Origin: Arctopsyche grandis
Lineage: Eukaryota; Arthropoda; Insecta; Trichoptera; Hydropsychidae
NCBI RefSeq assembly: GCF_051622035.1
Contig: NC_135367.1
Location: 27,048,001 to 27,112,000, forward strand
DNA: 64,000 nt
Reading direction: 5' to 3'
Position numbers and translations under genes: made by a program
Notes under the pieces: model-generated
What the model saw: only the letters and a program-made list of their open reading frames with translations
Told to the model about the DNA's origin: nothing
Databases searched by the model: none
Shown: in pieces, positions 24,801 through 62,175 of the stretch
Layout: each line of letters begins with the position of its first letter
Position numbering within the stretch: position 1 is the first letter of the stretch

Positions 24801-27405
24801 CAACAAATTATCATTACTGTAATTTTATTTGATTATTAAGTATTAATTTGAAACTGAAACATTCACTTCGAGAACGGGAATCACATGCGTTATTGTGGCA
24901 TTGCAACGCATGCCGGGTTCAGCTAGTTGTATATAAATTTGTTTCCTTAACTGTAAATTGTTATAAAACTCCGGTGATGAGCAGATACGTCGAAGAGTTT
25001 CCGGGGTTGGTTCACTTCCTGCATATAGATCGGTGCTATCATCGTCTCACAGCTCCGGCACTACCGCATTGCAGTGAAATGCTGTCAGCTTCGAAGGTTC
25101 TACTGATTATATATTTGATAGTTTGCTCGTCATACGACAGTTAATCCTTAAACATACATATATACTGTGAGACGGAACAACTACCATTGAATATATGTAC
25201 ATATTTTCAGATATGGGCCATGGTGGAAAAGTCAAGGTCGAACCTGCAAGAGGGTCACTTGTCAAGCATGTGGAAGGATGGAGCATTACACTACGCGCAT
25301 TTGGTGTGGTTCGAGGACTCGTCTGGAGGTCCGCTTAAGCCTCGACCCCTATCTGTGCAGGCATTGAGAGCTCTACCACCACCTAATACGTTACCGGAAG
25401 ACTATTATCTGTTAGTGCATATGTTACAGTCGAAGTGTATATTCAGTTGTACATAATATATTCCAACTGGCGTTTTAGGTCATTCATATTCGAATACAAT
25501 TCAACTAGTAAGTTATATCTCTACAAGCGCAAATATACTTTCAACAATGTGCGCCAGTTGTAATATAACAGCCGAGTTCTGACAGCTCTGATGTCTTTAC
25601 GAATGCTTTAGAATTCAATAATGCGTTAATATTTGCTAGATATTACGAATATCTAGCAAATGAGTATCGTATTACGATTACTCTAAAGGTCTGACCGCAC
25701 TATGCGTCAACCGAACGATGCGACCCGACACAACAGTGTGCGACAGTATTAGGTAAACCGCACTTGAACGACAGCGATGCGACCTACGTAGTAAATTACG
25801 TCAACCATTCGTTCGGTACCTCGGAGCAAAATGGACGAAACCAACGCTATTATAATATCTTTGATATGCGAGAGAGAAGAACAATCGAGAAAAACCAAAA
25901 GATTATGGCTACATGCTATTTCAAAGTCACGATATGAAGAAGGAGAATAATTGTCGCAAGGCAACCCCTACTCCACGACACCTTGCGTCAAAATTGGTCG
26001 GAAAGTTAACTTTGACGCACGGTGTCGTTCTACGTCATGCGACTATCGCGCAGTGCGTTATGTCTCATACAATTTCATACAAACAATATTTGGTCGCGTA
26101 CTGTTGTGAAGTGTCGGATCATTCGGTTGTCGCATAGTGCGTTCAGACCTTAAGAATGTGTTCAAAACAAAAATGCAGAGAAATGTTATAATAATAGAAG
26201 TGCCTTTACTAATAAATTGCTGTGTGTTAATAATACGCGGTACGTCTCCATACTACGCTACAACGCACGGAATACAATCAGGCTCATCACATATTCACTA
26301 CAGAAATTAAAGTTTTATTTTGATATAGATTTATTTACAATTTCGAATATATGGTGGTGATGGGCGTTGGTGGCCAATCCGTTTCTTTTCTCGGTTGGCT
26401 GCTGATTTTTATCCACTTTTTTGTATTTGTCTGTCCTTGGGAACTCTTAAATTAACGTGTAATGTATATTTTTAACAAAAATATGTATAATATAAAATGA
26501 ATGATGTTTATATTAATTAAACTTAAATAATCGGTTATTTATATAATTGAGTATTCGGCGCCACTAAGAGAAATGTTTTTACATTTATTTAAAAATAATT
26601 TTTACATTTCTCTGGTGCCACCCCTGAAATTTTATGTAGAATGCGGACGATCGCCATGACACTTTTAAAAACTGTCAAACTACGATGTTAATTGAATAAT
26701 ATGTTACTTGAATGATCATTTTACCTATAAAAATGTATCCCATGTTGTTTATTGTGTGTTTTTGAATGCATCGTGCAATTTTTAACGATGCACTTGCCCA
26801 TCTTGTGAGTAATATAAACAAATAGAGAAGTTTTTTATATCGGACATACGTCGAGCACCAAGCATCAAATACGACTGATGCTAAAATTATTTGAAAAGGT
26901 CTGTGGACATTCCTCACTTGACAACAATATGACGCCTAAAGCATTATTCTATTATTATAACATTTCTCTGGAAACATGTGACTTTCCAACTCAATTTATT
27001 AGTGACGTTTTCACGACAACTTAACCTCTCCATCTTACCTGGTACCAATTATTATAGTTGAACTGTATTTTCAGTTGTTATATATTTTGAACAGTTGGAA
27101 TGTAATTCCCAATATGAATCAACTTACGTGGGTTAGACGGAATATATTCCAATTAGTCAAAATATATTACAACTGGAAGATATTGGGATGTTATAAAATA
27201 GTAATGGGTCTTGATTGTATTGCTTTACGATTTCAGGAAGTTGACTGAGGCTAGTTTCCCTGGCAATTCTAGGAACATTCGTTGTCTGGAACTCTTCGCT
27301 GTGCACATCGGTCTACTACCTGCCGGTACTGCGTTGACTCATGCACGTCGATTGGCCGCTACTATTTGTGATATCAATGCACCTCATCCTGCAAATCTTC
27401 TGTAG
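21843..27405 (+). CDS. HPS1: HPS1, BLOC-3 complex subunit
   Basis: HPS1 pairs with HPS4 to form BLOC-3, the exchange factor for Rab32/38 in lysosome-related (pigment) organelle biogenesis (family knowledge). Exons: 21843-21965, 22050-22211, 22303-22415, 22496-22732, 22803-22951, 23476-23723, 23781-24088, 24970(or 24985)-25096, 25211-25410, 27237-27405, giving about 611 or 606 aa; human HPS1 is 700 aa. The N-terminus MKSFLVFNNINDLVFWKWD resembles the first longin-type strand of HPS1. The best match is YVEEFPGLVHFLHIDR, parallel to YLEDFPGLVHFIYVDR of vertebrate HPS1. The end RCLELFAVHIGLLPAGTA matches the conserved C-terminal RCYELLALHL region. All introns except the seventh are GT-AG; the seventh has U12-type AT-AC or AT-AG signals. 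The ATG at 21843 starts the recognisable N-terminus. It lies between two ABC transporter genes with no evident functional link. Confidence 0.92.
22982..23240. repeat. Dispersed repeat, copy 1 (HPS1 intron 5)
   Basis: Shares about 235 bp with 27948-28182, including ACAGATGACGCTGTTCAGGA and CGCGCGGAGCACAGGTCCA. Neither copy has a long ORF or clear termini. The two copies lie inside and just past HPS1 in the same orientation. Confidence 0.7.
24176..24538 (-). repeat. tRNA-headed SINE in the U12 intron of HPS1
   Basis: The minus strand reads CCAGCAGAATAGACTAGTGG (A-box-like), then GGGTTCGAATCCCAC (B box), and ends in the shared ...AAGGTGCATTGGAG...AAGCCTTCC tail. The head differs from the SINE at 15340 while the tail is the same. 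Confidence 0.7.
24539..24926 (+). mobile_element. Helitron (non-autonomous), in the U12 intron of HPS1
   Basis: 388 bp from TCTATATATATAAAAATC to GGGTTCAGCTAG, inserted between host A and T. The 5' part with TGTCTGTCTGT and CCATTCAACCGATTGCGATG is a widespread insect Helitron signature. A GCAACGCATGC hairpin-like segment precedes the CTAG end. A partial 5' end of a sister copy is at 23339-23400. Confidence 0.85.
25687..26150. mobile_element. Harbinger-like MITE, CCGCACTATGCG family
   Basis: Ends AGGTCTGACCGCACTATGCG and CGCATAGTGCGTTCAGACCT, flanked by TAA on both sides (25684-25686, 26151-26153). 464 bp, no transposase. Intron 9 of HPS1. Confidence 0.88.
26176..26970. mobile_element. hAT-type element, CAGAGAAATG family, copy 2
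   Basis: Ends CAGAGAAATGTTATAATAAT and ATTATTATAACATTTCTCTG. Flanks CAAAAATG and GAAACATG agree at 6 of 8 positions. It is 795 bp against 359 bp for the copy at 14025 and contains an extra internal hairpin. Intron 9 of HPS1. Confidence 0.8.
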
Positions 27406-27725
27406 TTTATTTAAATACACTTTATATATCGATCTTTGTCACAACTCAAAATTTGGAAAAAAGCTTTTTTATACATAAGTATACTTGGTCGGTATTGTAA
27501 AATGACTAACAAATTTAAAGCATTTCAAAATGTTTGAAGGTGTCTCTTAAAAAATAACTCATTTTGAGTTGTGAAGCTTGTCGCAAATGAGCGATATGTG
27601 GTGTGATATGATATGTGTCAAATTTTTAAATGTCAAAAAATATTTTTTATTTTAACTATTTCAATTTTATTCGGTGCAATTTGTATGCCTAAATACTATA
27701 CAATTTTATTAGGATCTGAATTTTT

Positions 27726-27731
27726 AATAAA
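27726..27731 (+). terminator. HPS1: Candidate poly(A) signal of HPS1
   Basis: AATAAA about 320 nt after the HPS1 stop codon in otherwise plain AT-rich sequence. AATAAA is frequent by chance here, so support is modest. Confidence 0.35.
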
Positions 27732-27947
27732 TAATGTATGTATAATATCTTAGAAGAACATTCCATTTTATATATAAATCATGTTGGCTGACATTTTGTT
27801 GACTGGCATATTTTGTAAAGTGCAATTTTTTGTACAACCATTATCTTCTATTCAAATTATATGCGATAACATATGTATATCAGAGAAAAAAAGATTTTTC
27901 GTTAAAAGATAACAATTTATTAATTTAACATGTACATATGTATGTAT

Positions 27948-28182
27948 GTGGTAGAGAATCCTGACAGATGACGCTGTTCAGGACCACGGTTGGGATGTGA
28001 CGGTTTAGGTGAAGACCAAACACCTCATGTTGTTTATTAAGTTGAAACGTGCGGAGGTTTAGCGACCAACCGCGCGGAGCACAGGTCCACCTGCGACTAA
28101 CCATTACATCTCTACCCCTTTTCATCCCCTTCTCACAATCAGTCGTAACATACCCTTTTTCAGCCATAGCCCATACATCAAC
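27948..28182. repeat. Dispersed repeat, copy 2
   Basis: Second copy of the repeat at 22982-23240, starting at GTGGTAGAGAATCCTGACAG. It lies about 540 bp past the HPS1 stop codon. Confidence 0.7.
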
Positions 28183-28226
28183 CTTTGTTTATGAAAATGG
28201 TTGGTATTTAACTGACCGATTTTTAA

Positions 28227-28790
28227 CTCTTTGAATGCTTACGTCTTTTCTGTTGAAAGCCCGCCACGCTGAAAATTTCAAACTAGAATTATTTTGAAAT
28301 CCAATAGAAAGCAGGTATAAAAATTGTAGGTAATCCAAACAAACCCTAGATAACTACCGACGAGGATTTCGGGTTTTGTAAAAGTGTGTTTAGACTCTCT
28401 AATATATCTTGCAACAATATATAATAAACAATATATTTTTCCAAAACTAGTTCCATCTTCTTCATAGTTGTTAAAATATAATGCTCACAATCTAAATGCC
28501 AAGCCACAATCTAAAATACTCAGCAGTTAGGGATTTCCATCGGGTAATTCTGCTATGGTTATAAATTCAGAAATTCCAGTGTAAACGAGTCTTTATAAAC
28601 GTTGACAAATGAATGACACGGATTATACGATCCATGTTCAATGTATTTTTTTCAATGCTACCTAGAAAGGCTTAGCGGATAAAATTCTTGTTTACTTTGT
28701 ACATTCTCAAAATACAACGCCTATTGGCGTTCTTCAGGCCTATGAACTTGTTGGCAAAACGCCGATCGGCGTTGGTCAGCTTTCAAAGGA
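28227..28790. mobile_element. piggyBac-like MITE flanked by TTAA
   Basis: TTAA stands on both sides (28223-28226 and 28791-28794). The ends CTCTTTGAATGCTTACG and the complement of GGTCAGCTTTCAAAGGA form imperfect inverted repeats. A relative begins at about 63882 and runs off the window. Confidence 0.75.
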
Positions 28791-28794
28791 TTAA

Positions 28795-29630
28795 TTGTAA
28801 AAATATTTAAACAATTTATTCAAAACAATCGTTCATGCAGTTAATGGGTTTTAGTTGTACGCCTATATAAGAATTTAATTTATTATTTGAGTGCTACATT
28901 TTTATATACATACATATGTATAATTTTTTCATTGCATTCAAATTGAATTCGATTTTATTCCATAGTGTATAAGACTGATAAATATTTATTAATTACCTGA
29001 TTTCGTTATGTAAATATTTATGTTTTCGTTTTATATTTAATCATTATAAAAATTCAATTTGTGTGCCGTTTTGAATTTTTTTTGGTGAATTGTATTATTT
29101 TACTCATATTATATTTATTATTGTTAGATGTTTTAAAGCATATCATAGAATTTAAAATTGTATTCAATTTATTATTATTACAACACTTTAGTTATTTCTG
29201 TAATCATTTACATATATGTGGAATAAATTACACATACGAATAAACCTATGAATAGTGTTTTATTTTTTTAACATAAAAAAATCGTATAAAAATATCTGTT
29301 CAAATTATGCAAAAAAAATGTATTTTTCGATTGAATACAATATTGTCCGTAGTTCATATGAATTAAATTAACTACTTTTTATATTTGTGTAAAAATGTGT
29401 CAAAATTATTACAGCCTTGATTAAAAATTTCAAAGCTATTCAACTGGTTACTATTGTACAGATATAATAAATAAAGTACAAAAATTTTGACCAGAATCTC
29501 GCGGTACTTTTAGAACTTGATTTCATTGGAGAACCTTTCCTCAGAAATTCTGAGCTCATGCCCTAGCCAGCTTAACGGAAATCTCGCAATATATAATATA
29601 TACATATTTTAATAGGATATTGTGCTATAT
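28795..29630. other. AT-rich intergenic stretch without recognised features
   Basis: Only very AT-rich sequence and short spurious frames are seen here, between HPS1 and transporter B. Confidence 0.5.
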
Positions 29631-29633
29631 TCC

Positions 29634-29760
29634 TGTAGGCATATATAGCACAACTTGTACTATCCCGAATCGAAGTCGACAATCTCATCTATTTCTTAAA
29701 ACACATGTGTCACAATTGCATGTTGACCTTGCCCGAAATATATGTTCATACAAGGGCAAA
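29634..29760. repeat. Partial relative of the 9395 LTR
   Basis: TGTAGGCATATATAGCACAA followed by CTTGTACTATCCCGAATCGA parallels the first part of the LTR at 9395. Only about 70 bp are convincing. Confidence 0.45.
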
Positions 29761-29804
29761 GATACAATTCGACTTGCTCTACATTTTCATTTTATTTTTC
29801 ATAG

Positions 29805-30203
29805 ACAGGTAAACCCCAATGCGCCTTCCCAGACAATTACAAACATTGCAGCATTTTTTATTAAATAACTCGCTGTATTTTAAGAGGCTGAAAAACACGA
29901 AATTAACAATGAATGAATAAATTAATTAATCCATAGAGACATCTATGGATTTAGACTTGTACATACATTTTTACATATTGTACATAAATCAAATTCAGAT
30001 ATTTGTGACATAGTGGGTAGGATGGTTTTTGCCAATTAGATAGAGGAACCGTTTCAACAATGAAATCAGATAAATTGGCAAACGATTGACTTAGTCACAA
30101 ATATCCAAGTCTGATCAGCAGTTTTAAATATTAGCATGAGATCGAACCTGGTATCCTCTCGGTGCTAAACATAAACGCAACCACTGAGCCATATTGCTGG
30201 CTA
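29805..30203 (-). repeat. tRNA-headed SINE
   Basis: The minus strand reads AGCCAGCAATATGGCTCAGT, a B-box-like GGTTCGATCTC and the shared AAGGCGCATTGGGG tail. Intergenic between HPS1 and transporter B. Confidence 0.65.
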
Positions 30204-30520
30204 AACAACAAACATAAACAATCGCGAGCCCAAAGAAACCACCGCAGCTACAGCTACGCACCAAACGTTGAGCCCGTAGGAATTTTTGAGAACATGATTT
30301 CGCCAGGAAGCTACAGCCGCCAGTGAGCTTCAGTTCAGCCTGTCTGCGCCTCCAAAGTTGAGCAACTACATATCTCCTTCGCCGTACAATACATACTTCG
30401 GCCGTTCGGCCGGTTTAAACTTAAATTTATCAGCATTTTTATAGATCATATTAATAAAAAAAAATTAAGTGTATGCGAATAGTGCAAAATCTTACCTTGT
30501 GATAGATGTTGTGTGAGAAA

Positions 30521-31108
30521 TGGGTCTACGTGACGAGACAGAATGTTAAATTACAGAAAACACAAATATCGGAAGGCAAAGATCGAAAATCAAAAGATCT
30601 TAAGTCGAAAGATCAAAAAAATATGGTGCAGGGTAAACGGTTCCTATTTACTTAATTTGCGCGAGCAGGATACAACATGAACAAGAGGAACAGGCTTTTC
30701 CTCCCATATTAACGTGCGCGCGCAGAATACGGGAGGGAAAGCATGTTCCTCTTGTTCCTGTTGTATCCTGCTCGCGCAAATTAAATGAGTATGTACCGTT
30801 GTAGTATGTACATGTATGGTGCATGGTTAACGGTACATACTCATTTAATTTGCGCGAGCAGGATACAACAGGAACAAGAGGAACATGCTTTTCCTCCCGT
30901 ATTCTGCGCGCGCACGTTAATATGGGAGGAAAAGCCTGTTCCTCTTGTTCATGTTGTATCCTGCTCGCGCAAATTAAGTAAATAGGAACCGTTTACCCTG
31001 CACCATTTTTTTTTGATCTTTCGACTTAAGATCTTTCGATTTTCGATCTTTGCCTTCCGATATTTGCGTTTTCTGTAATTTAACATTCTGTCTCGTCACG
31101 GAGACCGG
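30521..31108. repeat. 588-bp palindrome made of smaller palindromes
   Basis: The left arm from about 30521 (GTGACGAGACAGAATGTTAA) is matched by the right arm ending about 31106. Each arm contains its own inverted repeat, from TTTGCGCGAGCAGGATACAA to TTGTATCCTGCTCGCGCAAA with GTGCGCGCGCAGAATACG at its core. The central spacer is near 30800-30830. The arms look almost identical. Related single-arm sequence lies at 63085-63330. It is 430 bp upstream of the transporter B start codon. Confidence 0.88.
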
Positions 31109-31539
31109 TGAGAAATATAGTGTTGAAAATTTTAATCACAATAAAAATTAGCCAGAAAACCAAAAAGGTTTAGTTCTGAACAAAACCAGACGACAACAGA
31201 GACTGGACGTTTTCAATTTCATTCATGAAAATATAGTTCTGTTTCCTGTTGATTTTTCAATAAATAAAATAAAAATAAAATAGTGTTTTTACCCCCAATC
31301 CCACATCTAGGATATTGTTCTTTTGATGATCAACCAATACTCAACATCTTTGAAGGAATACATCTGACTTTGAATATGACCATGAGATCCAAATTTGATC
31401 CCCAGACTTTAACTGTAGATTGGTCGATTGTTCGATTTTCATTTTAACATTATATGATTGCAACTTTTGGCTTTTGTTTGAGAAACATCGTAAGCATAAA
31501 ATTTGACGGTAAGCTTTTGATGACCCGATCATTTCCAAC

Positions 31540-45902
<14,363 letters not shown>

Positions 45903-45934
45903 ATCGTTTTACATATTTTTTTAAATATACTTAA

Positions 45935-45940
45935 TTTATT
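45935..45940 (-). terminator. Candidate poly(A) signal of the JHBP-like gene
   Basis: TTTATT on the plus strand (AATAAA on minus) lies 153 nt past the JHBP stop codon and only 33 nt from the transporter B stop codon, so the two 3' UTRs would overlap. Confidence 0.4.
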
Positions 45941-46069
45941 TTTATGTTACATTCTAATTCTAATGAGTTTGAACACATCGATCATAAGATTTAATTTATA
46001 CAAATCCGAACCTTATTATTTTGGTTAGTACTTTAAAAAAATATATATTTACATTACGAAGTTATTGAT

Positions 46070-46075
46070 AATAAA
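46070..46075 (+). terminator. Candidate poly(A) signal of transporter B
   Basis: AATAAA lies 168 nt past the stop codon of transporter B, just short of the JHBP gene's stop codon on the other strand. A cleavage site 10-30 nt further on would fall at or inside the 3' end of the JHBP coding exon. Confidence 0.45.
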
Positions 46076-46092
46076 ACAGGTAGATTTATGCC

Positions 46093-47409
46093 TTATCCAA
46101 AATACAACGGATATGGTAAAAGTCCATCGTTATCGTTTTCTATAAGATAAACAATTTCTTTCACTGTTAAATCGTCACCTATGAGCAATTTCGAAAATTC
46201 TAATCCAATCTTGGAGATCCTCTGAACGACATAATTCTTTAAAGTCTGAAAAATCCTCGGAAACAACGCCGTCGCAATATCACTGAACACTTTACTGACG
46301 ACGTGACTTCCCAAAATGCCAGTAATTTTGATCTAAAACGAAAGAAATGCATTATTGAAACATTATATAATCATTAAACTTCAAGTATATTGTTGTGAAT
46401 ACAAACTTGGAATCCTTCTACGAATGGCTCCAAACCGAAATCTAAGACTTTCACAAACTCTTCTCTCAATGACAACTTTAAAAATATTTCAAGCAAAATT
46501 CGATGAACTTTAATTCTGAAATTATACGTATTACTTCACAAATTAGCTAATTTGATTAATAAAATAAAAATTAACGATATTGATTACATACGAAAATTTA
46601 CCCTTTCCAAATATAGGTATTAAGCGAGAAATCTTTCCTTTTAAATTGTATTTTCCTGAAAGATGTTTACTTTTTTATATATAAAAATATTCATTTCACA
46701 ACCTAATACAATACAATAACACTTATAGAGCATACCTGATATTTCTAAAGCTGGAAAAGTCATATCCAAATCGGCTTGCACTGGTAATACATGCAATTCT
46801 AACTTATCTACGTAAAAATACCTCAATCCAGATATCTTCACGTCTTCCAATAATCCATTTAATCTATAAAAAAGATACATTTACTATGGTTGAATTCTCA
46901 CAGTAACATCATTAGACAATACCTAAAGTTTGACATGTCGTAGTCGATGCTCACGTTATTTATAACATAAGGATCCAATATTGGAATATTTCTATTGATA
47001 TTACCAACTGGCATTGTTTTCCTGAGTCTCTCGAACTTTCTGATGATTTTGTCTTCTATTAAAACCACTGGCTTTTCAGTCTCGAGACCTGATGAATTTT
47101 TATACAGATAACAATTACTGTTGACTATTAAATACATATATAAATTTATCTTTTGCAAAAATTGAGTTATTTGTAATTTAAGTATGATATTACCAGACAA
47201 ACAATGAATTTTTTGACGATTGCTTTCATTTAAGTTGAAGATCAGAAATCAAATTAAAATATGAGTTTAAATAGTCAATGGAAAATCATAAGAAATGTGA
47301 CTTAACGAATTGGATAAGTTAACAACCAAGTAAATATAGTTGAAAAACTTCACTTACTGATGACCAATGATAAACACACTAAACTGGTAAGATTTCTCAA
47401 AGAAAACAT
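46093..47409 (-). CDS. Secreted takeout / juvenile-hormone-binding (JHBP) family protein
   Basis: Members of this family are haemolymph or antennal carriers of hydrophobic ligands such as juvenile hormone (family knowledge). Exons on the minus strand: 47409-47358, 47088-46923, 46863-46736, 46655-46592, 46515-46407, 46332-46093, giving 252 aa with all junctions GT-AG and in frame. The first exon encodes a hydrophobic signal peptide (MFSLRNLTSLVCLSLVI). Family marks are PILDPYVINNVSIDY near residue 60, the short GKGKFSIKVH turn exon, and a C-terminal helix followed by LLPYPLYFG. The mature part contains no cysteine, so the N-terminal Cys pair typical of takeout/JHBP proteins is missing and the segment before the first helix is short. 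The gene faces transporter B tail to tail, with 190 bp between stop codons, and lies 0.9 kb upstream of the 3' end of transporter C. The ligand is unknown. Confidence 0.85.
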
Positions 47410-48331
47410 AATTAACAATGACTTAATAATAGTCAGTTGCACTTTCTTTACGGGCCGCAGCACAAGAATGACTGAAATATGATTCATAACAATCATCGAC
47501 TTTTCCCATGGAGCAAAAGTGTTCGATATACTAATGCCCCACTTCTATTGTTCATTTCATAAAAAATTAAACGATATTATTTAACAGTTCTGATTGTATT
47601 ATAAATAAGAAACGCATAATAGTATACAGATCGTCTGCTGATAAGTGTCATATTAAAAAAATAAAACTAAATTCGTTTCAGATGATTTATTTTAACATTT
47701 CTTAACATGTAATATTAAAACAGTCTTTGCAATAAATTTACAAAAATATATTTATACATTAAAATACAATGTGCTCGCTTCGAGATAATTTTCGCAATTA
47801 GAGATTGCAAAAAAACATAAATCAAAAAACTTAATACCATTTTTATTCGTAACAATGTACATATTAATCTTTTATTTTTTTTTAAATATGTATAAAAATA
47901 TAACATTAAGTCGCAAAAACAATCGTACTGTATTTGGAATGCAGCAATTATATATTTTTCCATTCGTAGTTGTAAGGCTTATTAAATAATTATAGTAAGT
48001 TCACATACTCGTTATATAATATACTATACATTGTTAAATTAATGGTAACGTAATTTTTGCCTTCTTTTATATTTTCATTACATAATACATACACATATAT
48101 ATACACACACAATTTTACAGAACACCAAAAAAAAAAAAAAAAATTGGAAACAGAAACACAACATATCAATGAAACTATCACTATAATTAATAATCTAAAA
48201 CCCATTTTCTTCATTCGAAAATCAATAATACTGATACGTTCATACATAGAAATAATGCAATTTATGTATATCCATCAGTTTATACAGAAATCATTTTTAA
48301 TAAGATTACTAAACGGCCGTTTACATATTCT

Positions 48332-60775
<12,444 letters not shown>

Positions 60776-61389
60776 TTCTATTTATTTTATATATGCACCG
60801 GGGCATAAAAAACGTTTAATATTTATTATTATGTATAAATGCACACCACGACCGTCATAATTTCAATCGATGCAATTTCACAGCCGCAGGTCGATATAGA
60901 TTATTTTATCGTATTAAAAATATAACTATTTTTATTGTATTAAACTATCAGTCTTAAAAATTTAGTGCAAAAATATATTCTATCTATAAAATAGGTCACG
61001 TTTTCAATGTTTCTGTATACGTTCGTTGAATGAAATCTGAAACAAGCAAAAAAAAGTGTAAACAAATAGCATCCATGGTACAAAATTTTGAAAATAAACT
61101 GACAGTATTCATTTGTTATAAATTTCATACATTATATTATTATTATAAACTATATAGATCTGATATGGATGTCGTTTTTGAAATGCTGCTGCCACTAAAC
61201 AATCATTTTTTCGACAAGGGGATCATCATCCATATTTTGTAAATCTATCTGAGTAAAGTAAAGATTTAAAAATTGAATTCAAAGTTGGTAATAGAGTCGT
61301 TTGATGACAATATAATTTGAACAAAAGTACATATTTACTCCATATGAAATGAAATATGAATTCAAACCTGGTATAATACGTAATCTTTG
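60776..61389. other. Upstream flank of transporter C
   Basis: Presumed promoter and 5' UTR region of transporter C on the minus strand. I see no convincing TATA box or initiator and no gene. Confidence 0.4.
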
Positions 61390-61747
61390 GGGTTTGGTGC
61401 AAACGATCGACAAGCGCCAGACAGACTGAACCATAGATGAACTGGATGGCTGCTTTAAATGCAATTCTCGACTTCACGAATGATAGATTGCACATCAGAT
61501 GACGAGTAACCTTTCGATGTGCACAGATGCAATTATTAAAATTGAGTTGGATCTTTCTAGCGAGTTTAATAAGGCAAAATTCGGAACTAATGTATCAGAA
61601 GCACAGAACGTATACAGGGTAGGTATGTCGGGACTTCGGGTAGATTTCGCTTAGTGTAAGTGCGAGCAGTGCGTACGCATAAGGTACACGTACAGTTAAT
61701 CTGTGGTTCAGTCTGTCTGGCGCTTGTCGATCATTTGCACCGCATCG
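61390..61747. mobile_element. DNA transposon with 8-bp target duplication (copy 2, uninterrupted)
   Basis: Same inverted ends as 10338-10856 (GGTGCAAACGATCGACAAGC) and an exact duplication AATCTTTG at 61382-61389 and 61748-61755. At 61680-61682 it has a single TAA where copy 1 carries the MITE. Confidence 0.85.
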
Positions 61748-61769
61748 AATCTTTGCCATATTTTTATTT

Positions 61770-62175
61770 TACATAGATATAAACCAAGAAGGCTTGACAG
61801 GAAGACCCCAATGCGCCTTCCTAAACAATTAATTACAAGCATTGCAGCATTTTTACTACATAAGTCGCTGTATTTCAAGAACACGAAATTAACAATTAAT
61901 TAATCTATAGAGACATCTATGGATTTAGACTTGTACATAAATTTTTACATATTGTACATAAATCAAATTCAGATATGTGACATAGCGGGTAGAACGGTTT
62001 TTGCCAATTTGATGGAGGAACCATTTCAACAATGAAATCAGAAAAATTGACAAACACTGATGAGAAACGATCGACTTGGAGTCACATATATCCAAGTCTG
62101 ACCAGCAGCATTAACGATTAGCACGGAATCAAACCCGGTAACCTCTCGGTGCTAAACATAAACGCAACTGCAGGT
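61770..62175 (-). repeat. tRNA-headed SINE
   Basis: Tail GACCCCAATGCGCCTTCC at the left, then the body words TTGCCAATTTGATGGAGG and GAAACGATCGACTTGGAGTC. The head near 62120-62170 is mutated (AATCAAACCCGG). Confidence 0.6.

Larger units (their letters stand above)
24089..24969 (+). other. HPS1: Putative U12-type (minor spliceosome) intron 7 of HPS1
   Basis: No GT donor in the right phase follows the end of exon 7, but the exact U12 donor ATATCCTT stands at 24089-24096. The exact U12 branch-point consensus TTCCTTAAC stands at 24943-24951, and an AC follows at 24968-24969, 18-19 nt past the branch adenosine. Splicing there keeps frame and gives LGS-PVMSR-YVEEF. A second in-frame choice is an AG at 24983-24984, about 34 nt past the branch, which gives LGS-YVEEF and aligns without a gap to vertebrate HPS1. 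I recall an AT-AC intron being reported in the human HPS1 gene in this region. The intron interior is a SINE plus a Helitron. Confidence 0.8.
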
